From the NCBI GenBank assembly GCA_014529385.2, contig CM043968.1, forward strand, positions 21,999,484 to 22,063,483: a stretch of DNA of 64,000 bases, written 5' to 3'. The notes beneath the pieces were generated by a model, which saw only the letters and a list, made by a program, of their open reading frames with translations, made no database searches and had not been told where the DNA came from. Source of the stretch: Adiantum capillus-veneris. Taxonomy: Eukaryota; Streptophyta; Polypodiopsida; Polypodiales; Pteridaceae. Shown here in pieces: positions 10,266 to 21,295 of the stretch (its first letter is position 1; each line of letters opens with the position of its first letter). Both the position numbers and the translations under genes were made by a program.

Positions 10266-11174
10266 TGTGGGACGCATGTTGAACCTCACCATCCTATCTT
10301 ATTGCAGTATTAGCGAGAACCACGATTAATTTGTCAATCCATGGGATGAAGCTGACTCAACTAGTGCATAGAGTCTACAAGAGGTTGTCAATCTCTCAGA
10401 AAACAACTAACAACTCGCATCTCACTCAAGCTACACTCAAGTCACTGAAATCACCAAAAGCCAATCGCTTATCGGCAAAGAAATCACATCCGTTACAGCA
10501 TCAAATGACACCAAACATAATGAAACTTCTAGGGTATGTTTATAAGACCTAAGCACACATGCTTATGGTCTCAAATCCCACTTTAGATCAAGTTCCAAAA
10601 TCGCGGTTATTAACAGCAATGGATTTTTGACCTAGTTGTTTTCGACCCAGAATGCATCTAAATGCTTAGCAATGATGCCCCCGCCTATGCTTAGTTTTTT
10701 ATTCAAAAGTGTAAATTCCTAGTTATGATGAAATTAGGCCTCAAGTCGACGACGCCGCCAAAAATAAGAATTACCGTGAACTGCTTACATCAATGCGTAG
10801 AGCTCTTACCTGCGGTTGCAATGCAACAAATGTGACTGCAATGTGACAACTGGGGAGGGAGTAGGAAGCATGAGAAGGAGAGGAGTGAGCACCATTAGCT
10901 CACGCTGTGTATTTCATTATCCAAAACTTATGTAAAACTTACAAAAATTGGCTTTTATACCTTAGCCAAGGTTTTGGGTTGTCAAAACTAATAATCTAGA
11001 GTTCTACCAAAGCTGGGTAATGACAAGTTGATACAATTTGGAAGCTTGTAGCCCCAGCTCATTTATTATAGAGTTTATCCGAGAAAATAAGAGTTACAAT
11101 ATTCCCGATTTATCAAAATAATAAGAGTTTTACAAACTCCAAAAAATGGTATCCGTGTTAGCTTGCTGCTAACA
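10266..11174 (-). repeat. LTR of H
   Basis: The element-sense 3' end (...GTCCCACA at 10266) sits two bases from the PBS. The element-sense 5' end is placed at 11174, where the plus strand reads GCTGCTAACA, i.e. TGTTAGCAGC in element sense. That matches the TGTTAGCGG and TGTTAGAAG starts of the G and E LTRs. Length would be about 909 bp, close to G (840) and E (931). Only one LTR of H is in the window. Confidence 0.55.
10594..10614 (-). promoter_or_regulatory. LTR half-palindrome of H
   Basis: In element sense it reads GTTAATAACCGCGATTTTGG. The first ten bases match one arm of the H array palindrome (GTTAATAATC form), while the second arm is replaced by GATTTTGG. Equivalent sites lie in the LTRs of G (21015) and E (57153). 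Function unknown. Confidence 0.6.
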
Positions 11175-11486
11175 TGCGAGCAGACTTGATCGGATAGTAC
11201 CCCTAGGTCTCTTAGACCTCCTCCTAAAGTTCCATTGCATTTTGAGTCCGTTCGAGTGTCAAAATGGCGTGATGACCTAGAGCACTGAGGAAGGACATAG
11301 AAAGATGTTTTTTGATCACTAAGTGGTGGTTTGCTTGTTAAGTTGGTTTGTTTATTATTTAGGTTCACTTATTGAGGTTGATAACCTCAAAGACTCTCCC
11401 TGCCCCATCCGAGTCACTTTCTTGAGTATTGACATTATGTTAGTGCCAAATATGCTACAGACGTCCGTTGCGGTGACCTGCTAACA
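11175..11486 (+). repeat. Truncated 5' LTR of G
   Basis: Aligns with the last 270 or so bases of the 3' LTR (21027-21295): both share ACTTG..GGATAGT.CCCCTAGG, TTGAGTATTGACATTATGTT and the end GCTAACA. The first two-thirds of the LTR are missing; the border coincides with the outer end of the H LTR at 11174, so H most likely inserted here. Confidence 0.8.
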
Positions 11487-11487
11487 T

Positions 11488-11505
11488 TGGTGAAGTTGCC
11501 AGGGA
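11488..11505 (+). promoter_or_regulatory. Primer-binding site of G
   Basis: TGGTGAAGTTGCCAGGGA directly follows the 5' LTR (one base gap). It resembles the tRNA-Asp-type PBS TGGCGCCGTTGCCGGGGA, with about four mismatches. Confidence 0.7.
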
Positions 11506-11867
11506 TAATGATCCTTAGATGGTGAGTGACCTAGTGCGTATTTAGAGCATTATTTTTTATAGATTTGTCTTCTATTGAATTTAAACCTTATCAGTGAAGC
11601 AACTAGACATGGGGTTTAGTGCTTGGTAGAGTTTAGAAGTCGAGGTCTTGCTAGATATATTCTTGAAAGGTTAAAAGGGTTGTAAGTGAGATTCAAAGCA
11701 TTTCACCCTTCAATTTTCTCGTTACTTTCAAACTGTTGTACCATTTTTTGTTTTGACTTCATTTTGTACCGTTCTATTTCCTTTTGTTTTATGTTTCGTT
11801 TCAGTACTTAGGAGTAGGGTAAGAAAAAACTACCATTATCAAATTGGGACAAACATTAGGGAACTCT

Positions 11868-12303
11868 CAAAGGGGCCCTAGAAGGAAGTTTGACTTTGTC
11901 TCTCTTGTCCAAAGTGGGCAACCCGGTGAAGTACATAAATGGTTTGTCAAAACCCTATTGATCAACATATCATTGGAAAGATCTTAAAAAGTAGCTTTTG
12001 AGTCCCCAAACTCCGACAAATTTGGAGTTGATTTATAGAAGTTATGGCCTCCCCACTCAATTTGAAATGTGGGGAGATATTCCATTTATAAGACAAAGTT
12101 GTCACATTAAAAAAAAAAAAAGAATCGTTTAGAATATGAAGAATCCGATGGTATGCTATATATCAATGAGTAGATCTCGATGAGTACATTCTAAATCCAA
12201 AAGGTCCCGACAAGTTTTGATTTTATTTGCAAAAATTATACCGTGTGCCCGTTTTGGACAAGAGAGAGAAAGTAAAAGTCCTTGTAGAGTCCCTTTGAGA
12301 GAC
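11868..12303. repeat. Inverted repeat in G leader
   Basis: About 50 bp at 11868-11922 (CTCTCAAAGG ... CTCTCTTGTCCAAAG) is repeated in inverse orientation at 12256-12303, with roughly 84 percent match by eye. The arms are separated by about 330 bp, so the leader RNA could form a large stem-loop. Confidence 0.7.
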
Positions 12304-12379
12304 CAAAATTTCCCTAATGAAGATCAGGGCAAAAGCTATTGAAAACCATATTTTGGCAAAAAAAAACCATAACTCTAAA

Positions 12380-13960
12380 ATTCTAAAAAATTTGATGATA
12401 GAGACCTAAAAAGTAATCCAGATTCCAAAACTTGTGGATCAAGGGCATTAGCAGACTCACTAAGCAATTTGACAAGTTTGGTGAGATTTTGTGGAGGAGC
12501 ATGGATCGCGATCCATCACCCCTAGAGACCTTTTTTGCAGAAAAATGACCAATGACATTGTTTATTAGTGGGACATTGCTTTGATCAAGTTTTCTTGAAA
12601 TAAAAACTCAAAAATCACATCAAAATTGGCTAATAGGGCAGAACCAACAAAACAGACATTTTTTACACAAAATTTGGGGGCTTTTCACTTTTTGGGATGC
12701 AAATCAGAAAAGAAGAGAAAATCTGATATCCATAGAGTGCAGACATACTACTGACCAAAATTCATGTTTAGATTTGGTGGAACATGGATTGTGATCCATG
12801 TCCTCCTTGATTATTTTGAGATGAGGTTTGACCAGTACATAGCTGATACCATTTGGAATAACTTTCCTAAAAGGCACCATAGCAAAAAAATGAAGAAACA
12901 TTGGTTAAAAAAGCCAAACACAAAAACTTGTCAAAAACCATAGGACAAATAGAAAAAATTTCTTTTGAATGATGAAAGTTGTACAAATTCAAAAGAAGTG
13001 GTTGAGGAGGCTACTGATGCTGCTAGTAATCAGCATGCCAAAATTGGTGTTCAGATTTGATGGAACATAGATCGCGATGCATGACCCCCATCAAGATTTT
13101 TGGCTGAGATTTGAGTAGTAGATAGCTCGGACATAGACAAACACTTTTTCCAAAAGAACATTTGCAAAAAAAGTTAAAAAATTGAGTAGTAGATAGCTGA
13201 GATGTAGACAAACACTTTTTCAAAAAGAATCATTTGCAAAAAAAATTCACTTTTGGTTGGGCAAACCTGATCCAAATTCAAACAAAAGAAAGTGAAGTAG
13301 ATTAAAAATATCATAAGCTATCAACACATTAAAATTCAGATCCAAAATGGTGGAACATGGATCATGATCCATTATCCCCATGTGAATTTTTGGACAAAAA
13401 TTATACCAGCCTATAGCAAGGACTATTGTGAACCTAACTTCCCAAAGGAGGTTTATAAAAAAAGTCCAATAAGCTCATCAAAAGTGCCAAATATAGTTCA
13501 AAGTCAAAAACCGCCAAAATAGACCCAGGTTTTGACTTTTGATCCAAATCAAACAAAAACAATAAAGCAGGGACCAGTTGACAAATGAAAAGTTGTGTTT
13601 CAAGTTTCATCACATTCTAGCAAGGGTACATGGATCACAATCCATGGCCCCCTATTAAAGAATAATGAGACCATATTTTACCATAGCTAGAGGATATCAC
13701 AAGGAGTCTAGTGGTTTTTTCAAAAGTTAATTTGGATTTAAAAAACCAAGTCAAAAGACCAAAATTGCGAAGTACTCTGACAGAGTGCTAGAATTGACCT
13801 AATTTTCAATACAAAGGTCCATTTTCTAAAAGATATGATAGCATAGGACCTACTAGTCATGATGATTCTGATGGTACCAAGAAAAACCAACTTGGGCTCC
13901 CAACATGGATCCTGATCCATGATCCCATAGTGCTAGCTTCACCTAATTTTTTCCAGATCA
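12380..13960 (+). repeat. Tandem array of about 280 bp, palindrome per unit (G)
   Basis: Six units, each with a palindrome based on ATGGATC / GATCCAT: starts at 12501 (CG centre, perfect 16 bp), 12784, 13067 (degenerate), 13357 (AT centre, perfect 16 bp), 13630 and 13905. Start spacing is 283, 283, 290, 273 and 275 bp. Most units put GGAACATGGATC before the site and a C-rich run (CCCC) then ATTTTTGG after it. The array lies between the PBS and the coding part of G, as in H. Confidence 0.85.
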
Positions 13961-14255
13961 GTAGAGATGAGATCAGTAGTAATTTTTTTTCCTCCTCAAC
14001 AATTGTATTTAATTCCTCAATAATTTTATTCTTGGCAGCTTCTTGAGCTTGACCTTGAGTCATTACCTTTAAAGGAACTGTGGGTTCTACCTCGAATCCG
14101 CTTGAAGAAGGCATCACTCCTACAATGTTCATTGTTTCTTTCCCTTGTTGTTTGTGTATTTTGGATAGTGATGAACCAAGTGTGAAACAGTGCATTCTAG
14201 ACAATATTGAAATATCTCCATGTTCTTTACTTGACGAGGACAATCTATTGGCCAA
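13857..14255 (-). pseudogene. Inverted copy of G ORF start
   Basis: Reads MANRLSSSSKEHGDISILS and continues through PSSSGFEVEPTVPLK and EELNTIVEEEKK, the same protein as encoded on the plus strand at 15886-16180. It lies in the left arm of the inverted duplication and therefore points the wrong way within G. Beyond the arm (below 13981) the frame runs into the palindrome array, so the C-terminal 40 residues are junk. Confidence 0.6.
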
Positions 14256-16160
14256 TGATTATGTCCACACTCATATCATGGTCCTACTTGTTGCATTACT
14301 GGTAGTATGGTCAATGGTTTCTTGCCTGGCAAGAATGATCTTTAAATCATACTCTTGATTGTCTATGAACATGAGCATATTTGTATCCATGGACTAATGT
14401 TTTGTCATGAGTTGTGACACATGCAAAGACTAAGTGTAGTTGTGATTACTACTCTATCATCATTCAAAAGAGTTGTGATTACTACTCTACCATCATTCAA
14501 AAGAGGAGGCAGTTGTTGCCCTAGCCTATGTTGCAGGTTTGGCCATGTGTTACAAATTTGTGTATGAGTTGTGCTATGTTAGGAAAATCTTATATGTTCA
14601 GCGGTTGCAACCGCATCAAGGATGTTCTTCCGATGTCAACCCAAATCCCTCATATTGTATACGAAACCTTCGATTTGTTCAGCTCTCGGAACTTGTTTGA
14701 AGACTGAGACATGAGCGTATGGATCTCTTGACACATTATCCTCTTGATATGGTCTTAATCATTGTGGTCCAATCACCAATCTAGTTTGTGGTCTCTTGGG
14801 AAGATGTCTCTCGCTCTCTCCTCTTGTTCTGGAGAAAATCTCGATGGAATCCTCTCTAAAGTGTACTTTGAAATTACTTTTGTTTAAATTTAAGAAGAAA
14901 TCAGAGTACCCTTATATGTGATTCATTTCAGGTCAATTGGATCAGCATGTTTGTACTCATGTTTATACTTATCTACCATCAAAACTTGCACTCCATAAAC
15001 ATCTATATACGTGAATGCATAAAGGTTCTTATGGATGGTCAACTCTCTTGCATTGGGTTCTATACACCTATAGAAGATATATGGATTCTTGTTTGTGAAA
15101 TTATATAATCCCTCATGATTATAATCCATTACTAAATCTCATGTTGATTTGAATGAATCTAATGTTTGATTTTTTTAACGAGAGGATGCCTCTCCTCTAG
15201 GTATTCTCCCAATCCCACTGTTTTCGGTATTGCATCAATTTTTGCGTTTCATGTCTCTGAGTGGAATATAAAACCCTGGTAGTGGATTTTTTCTCATGGT
15301 TAAGACTCACTCAAAACTCTCAAGGTAGTCTCTAACAAGACCACCTTGGCTTAGTGCACCTTATCCCTTTTTTCCCCTGATGAGTTCTCTCAAAAGTCTC
15401 TCAAACGTGTCAAGAGATCCATACGCTCATGTCTCAATCTTCAAACAAGTTCCGAGAGCTGAACAAATCGCAGGTTTTGTATACAATATGAGGGATTTGG
15501 GTTGACATCGGAAGAACATCCTTGATGCGGTTGCAACCGCTGAACATATAAGATTTTCCTAACATAGCACAACTCATACACAAATTTGTAACACATGGCC
15601 AAACCTGCAACATAGGCTAGGGCAACAACTACCTCCTCTTTTGAATGATGGTAGAGTAGTAATCACAACTCTTTTGAATGATGATAGAGTAGTAATCACA
15701 ACTACACTTAGTCTTTGCATGTGTCACAACTCATGACAAAACATTAGTCCATGGATACAAATACGCTCATGTTCATAGACAATCAAGAGTATGATTTAAA
15801 GATCATTCTTGCCAGGCAAGAAACCATTGACCATACTACCAGTAATGCAACAAGTAGGACCATGATATGAGTGTGGACATAATCATTGGCCAATAGATTG
15901 TCCTCGTCAAGTAAAGAACGTGGAGATATTTCAATATTGTCTAGAATGCACTGTTTCACACTTGGTTCATCACTATCCAAAATACACAAACAACAAGGGA
16001 AAGAAACAATGAACATTGTAGGAGTGATGCCTTCTTCAAGCGGATTCGAGGTAGAACCCACAGTTCCTTTAAAGGTAATGACTCAAGGTCAAGCTCAATA
16101 AGCTGCCAAGAATAAAATTATTGGGGAATTAAACACAATTGTTGAGGAGGAAAAAAAATT
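13981..16160. repeat. Inverted duplication, 750-bp arms
   Basis: The left arm 13981-14732 and right arm 15407-16160 are inverted copies with only about ten differences seen, roughly 98-99 percent alike. They are separated by 674 bp. The outer ends are aatttttttt-CCTCCTCAAC and its complement; the inner ends are ATCTCTTGACAC and its complement. A 33-bp tandem duplication (TTGTGATTACTACTCTA) at 14434-14505 is present in both arms, so it is older than the inversion. Confidence 0.92.
14923..15129 (-). other. ORF in the hairpin spacer
   Basis: Sixty-eight codons containing NKNPYIFYRCIEPNAREL and LYAFTYIDVYGVQVLMVDKY. I do not recognise it. It is in the unduplicated spacer between the inverted arms and runs in the same sense as the left-arm coding sequence. 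It may be a piece of the element's own ORF that was retained only once. Confidence 0.25.
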
Positions 16161-16400
16161 GCCACCTCAAACAGAAACAAAAAACTTATTACGGTGAGAA
16201 GTGGCAAAAAATCATGGAGATCAAAAGGAGACAAAATGAAAGCAAAAAGGTTGAAGGACAAACATACTTTGGAAACTGAACTGAACCAAACCAAAGAACG
16301 GCTTAAACATGAGCAAGAAAGTAATAAAGATGCAAAGGGAGCGAAAAGTCAAAGATTGACTCAAGTGGTTTGGTCTTGGTGGATAAAGTGAATGAGCACT
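15886..16400 (+). pseudogene. G ORF, N-terminal part (plus copy)
   Basis: Starts MANRLSSSSKERGDISILS in the right arm of the inverted duplication, then PSSSGFEVEPTVPLKVMT, a stop at about 16099, and INTIVEEEKK-type sequence up to the arm end. Just past the arm a Lys/Glu-rich stretch follows in another frame (KDKHTLETELNQTKERLKHE), suggesting a coiled coil. The GF.xx.P..L..M pattern is loosely shared with the start of the F protease ORF (44100-44160). The frame is broken several times. The family is unknown beyond that link. Confidence 0.45.
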
Positions 16401-16797
16401 TAGATGCAATATTGCAAGCATATGCGGCAAGGCTCAATAACAACCAAACTCTAGAGCATAGACTACTACCTATTCACATCCAAAAGATGAATCCAAAAGA
16501 ATGGAAGTATATAAAAAAATCATAGGAACTACTCAAGCCTTAATGGAGCCTGGAGGTCCAAAATTTCCTAAGCCTGCAACACATGAGCTTGCAAAAGAAA
16601 ACGCAGGAAAACAAACTCAGGTAAAAAGTATATGATTCAAGGATTTTGTGACGATTGTGGGAGAGACCATCTTTTTCAACACTATGATCATAATCTAGAC
16701 AGCAAAATTAAACCCAAAACAACAAACAAGTTAAATCTGAGAGAAATGGGAAAAACCAGCTCTCAAAAATCATGCATGAAATTGATTAATTGACAGG

Positions 16798-17040
16798 TAT
16801 GTGGAAAGACCCTTGGGACTGTTCAAAAAGGTAATTGTGTTCTCATGGTAATAGGCTATGAACATACCTTTGTGGTAGTAGATATTGAAAAAGGTAACAA
16901 TTTTGAAGTTATTTTGGAGCGACCTTCTTTATGCTCCAACTCAAAATGGTTCAAGGTTGGGGCTATGACCAACCTATTTGCAGCATAAAGAAGTCGTAGC
17001 CAAGATCATAGTTACAGGGATGTAAACCAAACTCCAATAA
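16798..17040 (+). pseudogene. Retropepsin remnant of G
   Basis: Translated pieces read RPLGLFKKVIVFS, YEHTFVVVDIEKGNNFEVIL, and a final RSQDHSYRDVN. They align with KPLGLLEKVIVAS, YEHTFAIVDFDKKNNYEIIL and KDHSYKDVN in the F protease (44850-45098). Stops and a frame change break it, and the catalytic DSGAG segment is upstream and unreadable. It establishes that G and F belong to one family. Confidence 0.7.
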
Positions 17041-17580
17041 AAGACCTTGCTATCACTACGGATGACAAAACACAAGTTCCTGCTTGGTTGGTGAAGGATA
17101 AGGTGTTTGCATAAATAAGGTGACCAACACCACATTTTGCGATGAAAATGGCTATGGTGTAAGACTCTTTCTAATGGTATCCGTTGTCCACGAAACCAAA
17201 AACATTTTTGAAATAAATGTGAATGAAAAACCAAGCAATTGAAATGAAGAATGGATGAATATTTTGTACGGTATCTTCCGCATGATGATGCGGACGAATA
17301 CCATGATTTGAGGAGCAACAATTTAGGGAATGATGCTAAAGATGAATTTTTAAGTGTCTATGTTATAACTCCCTTCTTTATGTTAAAGGTGTTGAAGGAA
17401 GCTAATGATGTTTGTGAGTATGGAACTAAAAAAAGTGACACAGATGGCTACATCATGGAGCATGATGCGAAAGTGCAAAGGAAGGAAGGAGAGCAACCAC
17501 AAGAACATGTCATCATTGACATACCCAAAGAATCGACAAAATCTGATTCAAACAAGCTAGCTTTAAAAAAATGCAAATGA
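17041..17580 (+). pseudogene. G linker after protease
   Basis: Contains TNTTFCDENGYGV (about 17127-17165), matching SPTTKFCDKDGYDV of F (45350-45390), and then a 109-codon open stretch, MDEYFVRYLPHDDADEYHD..., rich in Asp and Glu. In F the corresponding acidic linker leads into reverse transcriptase. Here RT, RNase H and integrase are missing and the next recognisable sequence is the post-integrase module. Confidence 0.5.
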
Positions 17581-17699
17581 AAGAGGATGATAGAGCGACG
17601 TTTCCAAGTTCAGTGTCAAATGTTCAACAAACGCAAGATCAAAAGAAGAACAAGGATAAGAAAGAATTTCTTCTACGAAGATCAAATTCAACATACGCG

Positions 17700-18090
17700 G
17701 AGAAACATGACTTAAAATCACATGTTCAATTGTGACATATCCAAAGGCAACAAAGAATCTAATTTCTTATGGCACATGGATAATGATCGGAAAGCCATCA
17801 ATCACCAAGCTAGAGAAGATAATGTACACAAGCTCCAAAATGTCGCTTCCTAGCTTTGGAGTGGTAGAAGCCATACTCAAGTTGAGTACCGGGGAGTACA
17901 ATGATAATTTCCATGTAATCAACTCCCATCACATTAAGGAGACTTTAGTCCTGACAAAAAGATGGAGAAACATCTTCTTTCGACAACCACCAAAAGGTTC
18001 AACAATGACAACAGTAAGAGTCCACAAAGCTTCTGAAAGCCTTGAAGAGAAGAAATTGCCAAACCATCGCAAAAAAAGGTAAAGCTAAAG
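17700..18090 (+). pseudogene. Post-integrase protease-like remnant of G
   Basis: Reads TYPKATKNLISYGTW and, further on, FHVINSHHIKETLVLTKRW. F has LLYSGAQANLISYGLYQQL and FYVVEVENTQHPMMLGQPW in the same order and spacing (49265-49505). In G the DSG-type residues are lost (PKA) and the final G-x-P-W is TKRW, so no activity is possible. It supports the view that the module is an ancestral part of this family. Confidence 0.6.
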
Positions 18091-19230
18091 TAAATACTAA
18101 AGAAGATGAACCTGGCAAGACGACTTTACCTTCAATGAGCCTTTACCCAGCTTCCAATGAAGTTTCTACATCAAGAGCCACACCATCAACGATACAATGG
18201 AGAGATAAACAAAAATATCAACCTAAGTTTCAATCACAAAAAAGAATCTGAGCTAAATCAACCAAGTGTTGGTATCCAAAGAGCATATCAAAGTTAATGA
18301 CCCAGTTTGGATACATGAAACAGAAGCTCAACCTCAACAACAAAAAGTGACAGAGTGGGTAGCATCAAATGAGTCAATCACTACTCAGGGCTACTTCCAA
18401 GAAAACACTAATGTTTGGGCCAAAAAGCCTAAAGTAACAGCCTGGATCTACTCACCTCAAGAAAGACATTCTACAAGTAGCAAGCCAAGCTATCAACAAA
18501 AGACAAACAACTTAAGTAGGAGAAAGAACAACCACAAGAGGCAAAAGAAACGATCAAAGAAGCAAACAATGCAGCAAATTTGGGTATTAAAATTGTACTT
18601 CAACCAAGCTACCCAACAAAGACAAGTGAAACAACAGATGATTCTAGTCCAGCTACGTGCAACACAAGGATTTTATGAAGGTAACAATAAAATCTTGTTA
18701 CCAAAATTAGTAGCTAAACCTAGAACAATGAAAATCGATCAAGGAACACAGGACTCCACCCAAAAGCAAGGAAGGAAAACAAAAATCCAACCGAAGTAAA
18801 TCACAACCGAGGGTGCTACAATCTTGAGGTGGATTCCACATCATCTACTCCAAAATAAAGACTTCTACAACAACAATCATCATATATGGATACCGAAGCA
18901 TGTTCTCCATTGAGTTATCAAGCAAAAGTAACAAATGCAAAAGATGGTCACACAAGGACCAAAGACAAGGTGGGTTCCAAAATGTCTTGTGGAAACTCAA
19001 GCACCAACAACCCACACAAATATTTAATCGCTTCTCATGGGAGATAAAGCAAATGCTCCATTTGTCACTCCTAGAGCTAAAGAACTTGTTCCACAAACCA
19101 ATGACAACAAACAACAAGCAAGTCAAGAGGAGCCAAATTATGCCAACCTATTGGACAAAATGATGGTATCCATCAACCAATACAATGAAAGAGGCCTAGA
19201 TTTCCAAGAACTTCTAGGATTGGGTTTTTG
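18091..19230 (+). pseudogene. Lys/Gln-rich tail of G with W repeats
   Basis: Low-complexity, Lys/Gln/Thr-rich coding remnant in shifting frames. Trp-centred motifs recur: VWIHE, EWVAS, VWAKK and AWIYS (18305-18460), then IWIPK (18885) and RWVPK (18968). F carries VWMRK and two IWIPK motifs in its own tail. The function is unknown. The region looks disordered and could be a nucleic-acid or partner-binding tail. Confidence 0.45.
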
Positions 19231-20441
19231 ACCTTGAATAGATACATCCAAGTCTCCATTATTTACACATGGCATAACAGTTAGAGTCGGGAAACTAAGC
19301 CACCAAATGATCATTAGTCCTAAGGCTTCAATTAATATTCTTTGTGATCTAAGCATCTTAGCTTTTCTAGGTACTGCTCAAGATGGAAGAGTTGAGCACA
19401 ACTACATTGTGTCACTCATGATGCCAATAGGTGACCATAAGAGTCAAATTCTATGTATTTTACGTCTGCATAAGTGAAGGAGGAAGTCTGAGAGACACTC
19501 ATGCAACAGTGAGGTATGAGCGGAGAACTTCTACATCAAAAAGCCTTCTGGGAAATGTGGAAGCTATTGTCATGTCCTTCAATGTCACATGCACTACATT
19601 TGTTCTCTAAAGTACCCATTGAATCCCTCTTTCATACTGCATGCTTTTGTTTGACAAATTTTTCATATGCATATAAAGTGGCCCATAATTGGCACTTGCA
19701 TTAGGTACTCTTTCTTTGTTTCACCCAAGCACTCACCTTTCATGACAAGTACTTGAAGTCCAAATGCTCAACTCCAATAAGAGTGTATACCAAAGGCACT
19801 TTTTTTCCATTAGTTTTTTTTCCCTTTGGTCATCTAAGTTCTTCATCGTAATCTAGAAATACCCATCATCATCTTCTTGTATATATTCCTTCTATATCAA
19901 CAATAAGGAAATGGCTACCTATAACGATCATCAACACATTGGAGTAATGTCTTACATTCAAGGACACAACAAAGATTCATCACAAACAATGGAAAGTCAA
20001 AGAATGTCCTACAATACAAGAAATGACAAATTTAGCAAGAGAGCTACCAAAAACTATTGAGAGGATCTTGCAACATGCTTCAAAGTTAGTGCAACATTGC
20101 AGAGGACTTGCATTATAGTAGAGCCAAAATCAAAGTTAATACTCAATTCCACGACCCAAGGGGCTCATTTTTTTTTTGAAAATTCAAGCAATGACAAAAG
20201 CCATTTGTACCAGATAAAGTGGCAAAAACAAAAGAATAATGCACAACAAGATGCAAAATTGCCTAAAAAGTTAGAGTTCAAAACACACATCAGCCCTAAC
20301 ACAATAGATATGAATCACTCAAGGAAGGGGGAAGCGTCATCAACGACAAATCATACAATGCTAAAGACCAACCTTGAAGACAAAGTTGAAGATAACACTA
20401 ACAACAAGATTACACATGGTCGTGTCAAGAGATGACACGAG
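19231..20441 (+). other. Decayed 3' part of G
   Basis: Between the tail and the PPT. A piece at about 19268-19460 reads VRVGKLSHQM, NILCDLSILAFLG and SLMMPIGDHKSQILC and could be another decayed protease-like segment. The rest (including 20097-20435, rich in Lys, Asn and Thr) is not recognised. Confidence 0.3.
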
Positions 20442-20455
20442 CTAGGAAAGGGGAA
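20442..20455 (+). promoter_or_regulatory. Polypurine tract of G
   Basis: CTAGGAAAGGGGAA immediately precedes the 3' LTR. F has CTAGGAGGGGGGGAG in the same role. Confidence 0.7.
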
Positions 20456-21295
20456 TGTTAGCGGATTGACGGAAAGGGTTCCCACCTGACCAGACACGTA
20501 GCTGGACATCACATTTGTACTCTATTATTTTTTAGAGCTAGTGTAATGCTACTCTGTGTAAATCCTGATTCCATAGTAGCACGTCAATTCCTTGAGTTGT
20601 AATTTTGTCATGATAATTGTAAAGGTCCATGTGAGCTGGCCACTGGCCATTTAGAAAGCCTAGGTACAAAGGTCAATTCCTTTAATGTGAAAAGAGGCTT
20701 ATCTTTAGAAGGGACAGAGCTCTATTGTACATACTCTCAAGCAACTACGAAGCTCTAGCTTGTTATCATTGCAACTGATGATTGGGTAATCCAATTTCAA
20801 TTTTGAAACTTGCATTGTGTTCCTCTTTCCATGCTCCTTCATTCAAGTGTAAGAACTGTCAATTTTGTTGAGGTACACAAGTATGCGTTAGTGAGCCTAA
20901 TCTTCATATTTGAGTGCTTATATCACTATTTTTTTATGTTTTGACCATATGAGAGTGTGCTTAGACCATAGGGGAACATTTTTGGTATTTTCTTTTGCTA
21001 AGACCTTTTTCATGATGGATCGTGATTTTCAAACTTGGTAGGATAGTGCCCCTAGGTGTCTTAGACCTCTTTTGTTCGAGTGCCAAAATAACAAGATGAC
21101 CACATAGGCAGATTTCCTTGATCATTGAGTGGTGGTTTGTTGCTGGGTTGGTGTGTTTGCTTGTTAGGTTCACTTCTTAAGATTGAAAACCTGAAAGATT
21201 CTCTTTGCCCCATCCAAGTCACTTCCCTGAGTATTGACATTATGTTAGTGCCAAATAGCTATGCTACAAATGTCCATCGTGACAACCCGCTAACA
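20456..21295 (+). repeat. 3' LTR of G
   Basis: 840 bp, from TGTTAGCGGATTG to CAACCCGCTAACA, so the ends form a short inverted repeat TGTTAGCGG/CCGCTAACA. The last 270 bp match the truncated 5' LTR. It has a half-palindrome site at 21015. Confidence 0.85.
21015..21030 (+). promoter_or_regulatory. LTR half-palindrome of G
   Basis: ATGGATCGTGATTTTC: ATGGATCG matches the left arm and centre of the G array palindrome, and the other arm is replaced by TGATTTTC. AACTTG follows, also seen after the H site. Confidence 0.55.

Larger units (their letters stand above)
7086..11174 (-). mobile_element. LTR element H, 3' part missing
   Basis: Minus-strand element read from high to low coordinates: LTR (11174-10266), two bases, PBS (10263-10241), about 520 bp of leader, a tandem array with palindromes (9720-8480), an ORF starting MNLRSGR (8301-7906), and a second, duplicated and frameshifted coding stretch (7918-7086). 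No reverse transcriptase or integrase was seen and no second LTR was found, so the element is either non-autonomous or truncated. The order LTR-PBS-array-ORF is the same as in G and matches E from the array onward. Confidence 0.65.
11175..21295 (+). mobile_element. LTR element G, rearranged and decayed
   Basis: Plus-strand element: truncated 5' LTR, PBS, a 700-bp leader with a short inverted repeat, a palindrome array (12380-13960), a large inverted duplication (13981-16160), a coding remnant, a protease remnant, a post-integrase protease-like remnant with W-I-P-K repeats, PPT and 3' LTR. The protein remnants match those of F in the same order, but reverse transcriptase, RNase H and integrase are absent between about 17230 and 17700. 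G is thus a deletion derivative of an F-like element. Confidence 0.75.
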
